Below are positions 5,334 through 6,406 of a DNA stretch of 6,406 nt, in pieces. The stretch comes from an uncultured Micrococcales bacterium. Lineage in GTDB: Bacteria; Actinomycetota; Actinomycetes; Actinomycetales; Microbacteriaceae. Positions within the stretch are counted from its first letter, which is position 1, and the number at the start of each line of letters is the position of its first letter. The notes beneath the pieces were generated by a model that saw nothing but the letters and a program-made list of their open reading frames with translations, did not search any database and had not been told where the DNA came from. The position numbers and the translations under genes are program-made. Where the stretch lies: contig CALFOB010000223.1 of assembly GCA_937919125.1 (NCBI GenBank), positions 1 to 6,406 of the forward strand, in the 5' to 3' direction.

Positions 5334-5888
5334 ATGAATCTCTTACAAGCTATTGGATCAGGATTTAGAAACTATTTCAGGTTTAGCGGGAGGGCAAGCC
5401 GATCTGAATACTGGTACTGGATTTTGTTTATTGCTTTGGTGGGCTTTGTCTCATGGGTACCATTGGCTCCAGTCGACCTAACAGTTATCTGGAGTTTAAT
5501 TGTCTTCTTCCCAACACTCAGTTTGTTGGTCCGAAGGCTTAGAGATGCAGGATATAGAGCCGCCTGGATATTGCTACCTATTACTGGACTGATCGCTATC
5601 TTCCTAGGAGTGTCACAATTCCTGGCAGAAGTTTGGCGCCTGAACGTAAGGGAAGGCCTCGATCTTCTAGGAGGGGACTTCAGTCAATCGACTCTGAACG
5701 CGGTTTTTGCCTATGAAGAACTTCGTTCTTCCTACAGAGTTATCCTCGTAGCCATTGTTTATCAAGCCATTACCTGCCTTCAGGTTGGCGTCTATTTCAC
5801 CTCAAAGAGAAGTAAAAGCTTTGATGAAGGGAACAAGCTACTTGCCACAAGATCAAGCGAAAACCCCCAAGTAAAGGGACTTTTCTAG
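5334..5888 (+). CDS. DUF805 family membrane protein, copy 3 of 3
   Basis: A 184-residue DUF805 protein of unknown function that starts on the base after copy 2's TAG stop. It has GFRNYFRFSGRASRSEYWYW (10-29), FFPT around P60, VRRLRDAG (66-73), AWILLPITGLIAIF (77-90) and KSFDEGNKLLATR (161-173). Likely membrane segments are about 27-42, 48-66, 77-98 and 134-156. The outward loop (~99-133, including REGLDLLGGDFSQS and AYEELRSS) differs again from the other copies. The tail after GNK has lost the KRVA stretch and ends in a short unique sequence (ENPQVKGLF). The 12-base string AAACTATTTCAG recurs at the equivalent place in copies 2 and 3 (4829-4840 and 5369-5380), consistent with duplication. It is probably co-transcribed with copy 2. 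Function is unknown; a heteromeric complex of the three is possible but unsupported beyond linkage. Confidence 0.88.
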   Translation: MNLLQAIGSGFRNYFRFSGRASRSEYWYWILFIALVGFVSWVPLAPVDLTVIWSLIVFFPTLSLLVRRLRDAGYRAAWILLPITGLIAIFLGVSQFLAEVWRLNVREGLDLLGGDFSQSTLNAVFAYEELRSSYRVILVAIVYQAITCLQVGVYFTSKRSKSFDEGNKLLATRSSENPQVKGLF

Positions 5889-5893
5889 GCAAA

Positions 5894-5916
5894 ACATTCA
5901 ACCTATAGGTGAATGT
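5894..5916 (+). other. Stem-loop just after DUF805 copy 3
   Basis: ACATTC (5894-5899) pairs with GAATGT (5911-5916), and ACC (5901-5903) with GGT (5908-5910), around a TATA loop with one bulged A. It sits 5 bases after the stop codon but is followed by CGGGG rather than a T-run. It is therefore more likely a 3'-end stabilising hairpin, or part of a composite terminator with the short GCCT/AGGC hairpin (5921-5933) and its TTTA tail. Confidence 0.4.
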
Positions 5917-5925
5917 CGGGGCCTC

Positions 5926-5934
5926 TGTTAGGCT
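5926..5934 (+). promoter_or_regulatory. Candidate extended -10 promoter element for pnp
   Basis: TGTTAGGCT contains TG, one base, then TAGGCT, an extended -10 with a TAnnnT hexamer of the kind common in actinobacteria. No good -35 lies 16-18 bases upstream, which extended -10 promoters tolerate. Transcription from here would start near 5941 and give pnp a leader of about 195 bases containing the 5981-5999 stem-loop. Confidence 0.38.
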
Positions 5935-5980
5935 TTAGGGGAGTCAAAACGGCAGGTTTCTCTGGTCATCGGTTGTGAAC

Positions 5981-6006
5981 CTTGGGCGTATTTCCCAAGC
6001 TTTTCT
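5981..6006 (+). terminator. Terminator-like stem-loop inside the pnp upstream region
   Basis: CTTGGG (5981-5986) pairs perfectly with CCCAAG (5994-5999) around a CGTATTT loop. After one C comes TTTTCT, then further T-rich sequence. This is a short but orthodox intrinsic terminator. Just upstream, GGTT (5971-5974) can pair with AACC (5978-5981), sharing a base with the terminator stem, so alternative folds exist. It may end the DUF805 transcript or act as an attenuator in a pnp leader; the sequence does not decide. Confidence 0.5.
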
Positions 6007-6126
6007 ACTGTTGTCCAGCGCATCCCTCAAAATAAACGGGCAGAAATCTTGTCGCGGGGGCTCAAGTGCATCAAAAAGTAACCTAAATAAGGGCTTTGCT
6101 ATGCGCTTTCGTATGAATAAAAAACA

Positions 6127-6134
6127 GAGGAGGG
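6127..6134 (+). promoter_or_regulatory. Consensus Shine-Dalgarno of pnp
   Basis: GAGGAGGG contains a perfect AGGAGG (6128-6133) ending 4 bases before ATG 6138. An A-rich run (6117-6124) precedes it and should keep the site open. A small hairpin (ATGCG 6101-6105 with CGTAT 6110-6114, one G-U pair) lies just upstream. Confidence 0.85.
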
Positions 6135-6137
6135 ACC

Positions 6138-6406
6138 ATGGAAGGTCCAGAAATTAAAGCACAAGAAGTAATTATCGATAACGGTAAGCACGGTAAGCGT
6201 GTAATCCGATTCGAAACAGGCCGTTTGGCACAGCAGGCTCAAGGAGCTGCAGCTGTATACATTGATGGAGAGACAATGCTCTTCTCAGCCACAACAGCTA
6301 GCAAGACCCCTAAAGATCAGTTCGACTTCTTCCCACTAACCATCGACGTTGAAGAGCGTATGTATGCAGCAGGACGTATCCCGGGATCATTCTTCCGTCG
6401 TGAAGG
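6138..6406 (+). CDS. pnp: Polyribonucleotide nucleotidyltransferase (PNPase), N-terminal 89 codons; continues beyond window
   Basis: PNPase is the phosphorolytic 3'-to-5' exoribonuclease that degrades mRNA in the cytoplasm and is often autoregulated. The visible part is the start of the first RNase PH domain: MEGPEIKAQEVIIDNGKHGK, then IRFETGRLAQQAQGAAAVYI, with the classic ETGRLAxQAxGAV-type motif, then TMLFSATTASKTPKDQFDFF, PLTIDVEERMYAAGRIPG and SFFRREG at the window edge. The MEGPEI opening and the FDFFPLTIDVEER block are characteristic of actinobacterial PNPase. The start is fixed by AGGAGG 4 bases upstream. It is separated from rpsO by three DUF805 genes and has its own long upstream region. 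Nothing in the visible part looks damaged. Confidence 0.96.
   Translation, partial: MEGPEIKAQEVIIDNGKHGKRVIRFETGRLAQQAQGAAAVYIDGETMLFSATTASKTPKDQFDFFPLTIDVEERMYAAGRIPGSFFRRE

Noticed and set aside
4149..5888. Mobile element or toxin-antitoxin origin of the three-gene insert between rpsO and pnp
   Set aside because: There are no terminal inverted repeats, target duplications, transposase or integrase, and composition and codon use resemble the flanking genes; the proteins are clear DUF805 members.
5975..6157. 60-codon reading frame in the pnp upstream region
   Set aside because: It runs through the terminator-like hairpin and into the start of pnp in another frame, has no ribosome binding site, and its basic, Ser/Lys-rich composition looks like noncoding translation.

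Overview
The window is a chromosomal housekeeping locus, all on the + strand, in the conserved bacterial order infB-rbfA-truB-ribF-rpsO-pnp (translation initiation, ribosome maturation, tRNA modification, flavin synthesis, ribosomal protein S15, RNA decay). The PNPase N-terminus, the RbfA tail (ENPY-type) and the two small membrane proteins between truB and ribF look actinobacterial, and most like Microbacteriaceae. Base composition judged by eye is in the mid-40s percent GC with many CTT/CTA/AGA codons, low for that family. This suggests a streamlined freshwater lineage of the Rhodoluna/Aquiluna type. That placement is an inference from remembered family sequences, not a search.

Layout. 1-609 holds the last 202 codons of infB. 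rbfA (609-1052) overlaps its stop by one base. truB (TTG start, 1056-1949) follows after 3 bases. A four-helix membrane protein of unknown function (1942-2316) overlaps truB by 8 bases. A second one (2348-2731, possibly from a GTG at 2354) ends in an ATGA overlap with ribF (2728-3654). The spacing indicates one translationally coupled operon. A weak hairpin with a T-rich tail follows ribF, then a GC-rich leader that stands out against the surrounding composition, then rpsO (3786-4055), which ends at a strong intrinsic terminator (4067-4100).

In many bacteria pnp follows rpsO directly. Here about 2 kb separates them, holding three paralogous DUF805 membrane-protein genes in tandem (4149-4694, 4794-5333, 5334-5888). 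They share three cytoplasmic motifs at the same residue numbers (N-terminal G-F-[KR]-N-Y...ASR-x-EYW; RRLRDAG at 67-73; KSF-[ED]-x-GNK at 161-169), but have divergent extracytoplasmic loops between helices 3 and 4. An inverted repeat sits across a possible promoter ahead of the second copy. The third copy starts immediately after the second's stop, and its Shine-Dalgarno lies inside the second's last codons.

The final 249-base gap (5889-6137) holds a hairpin just after the third DUF805 gene, an extended -10 element, a terminator-like stem-loop and a perfect AGGAGG ahead of pnp (6138 to the window edge, first 89 codons). It looks like a long, possibly regulated pnp leader. The unexplained parts of the window are the DUF805 trio and the two leaders (rpsO and pnp). 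No mobile element, tRNA, rRNA or CRISPR array is visible.
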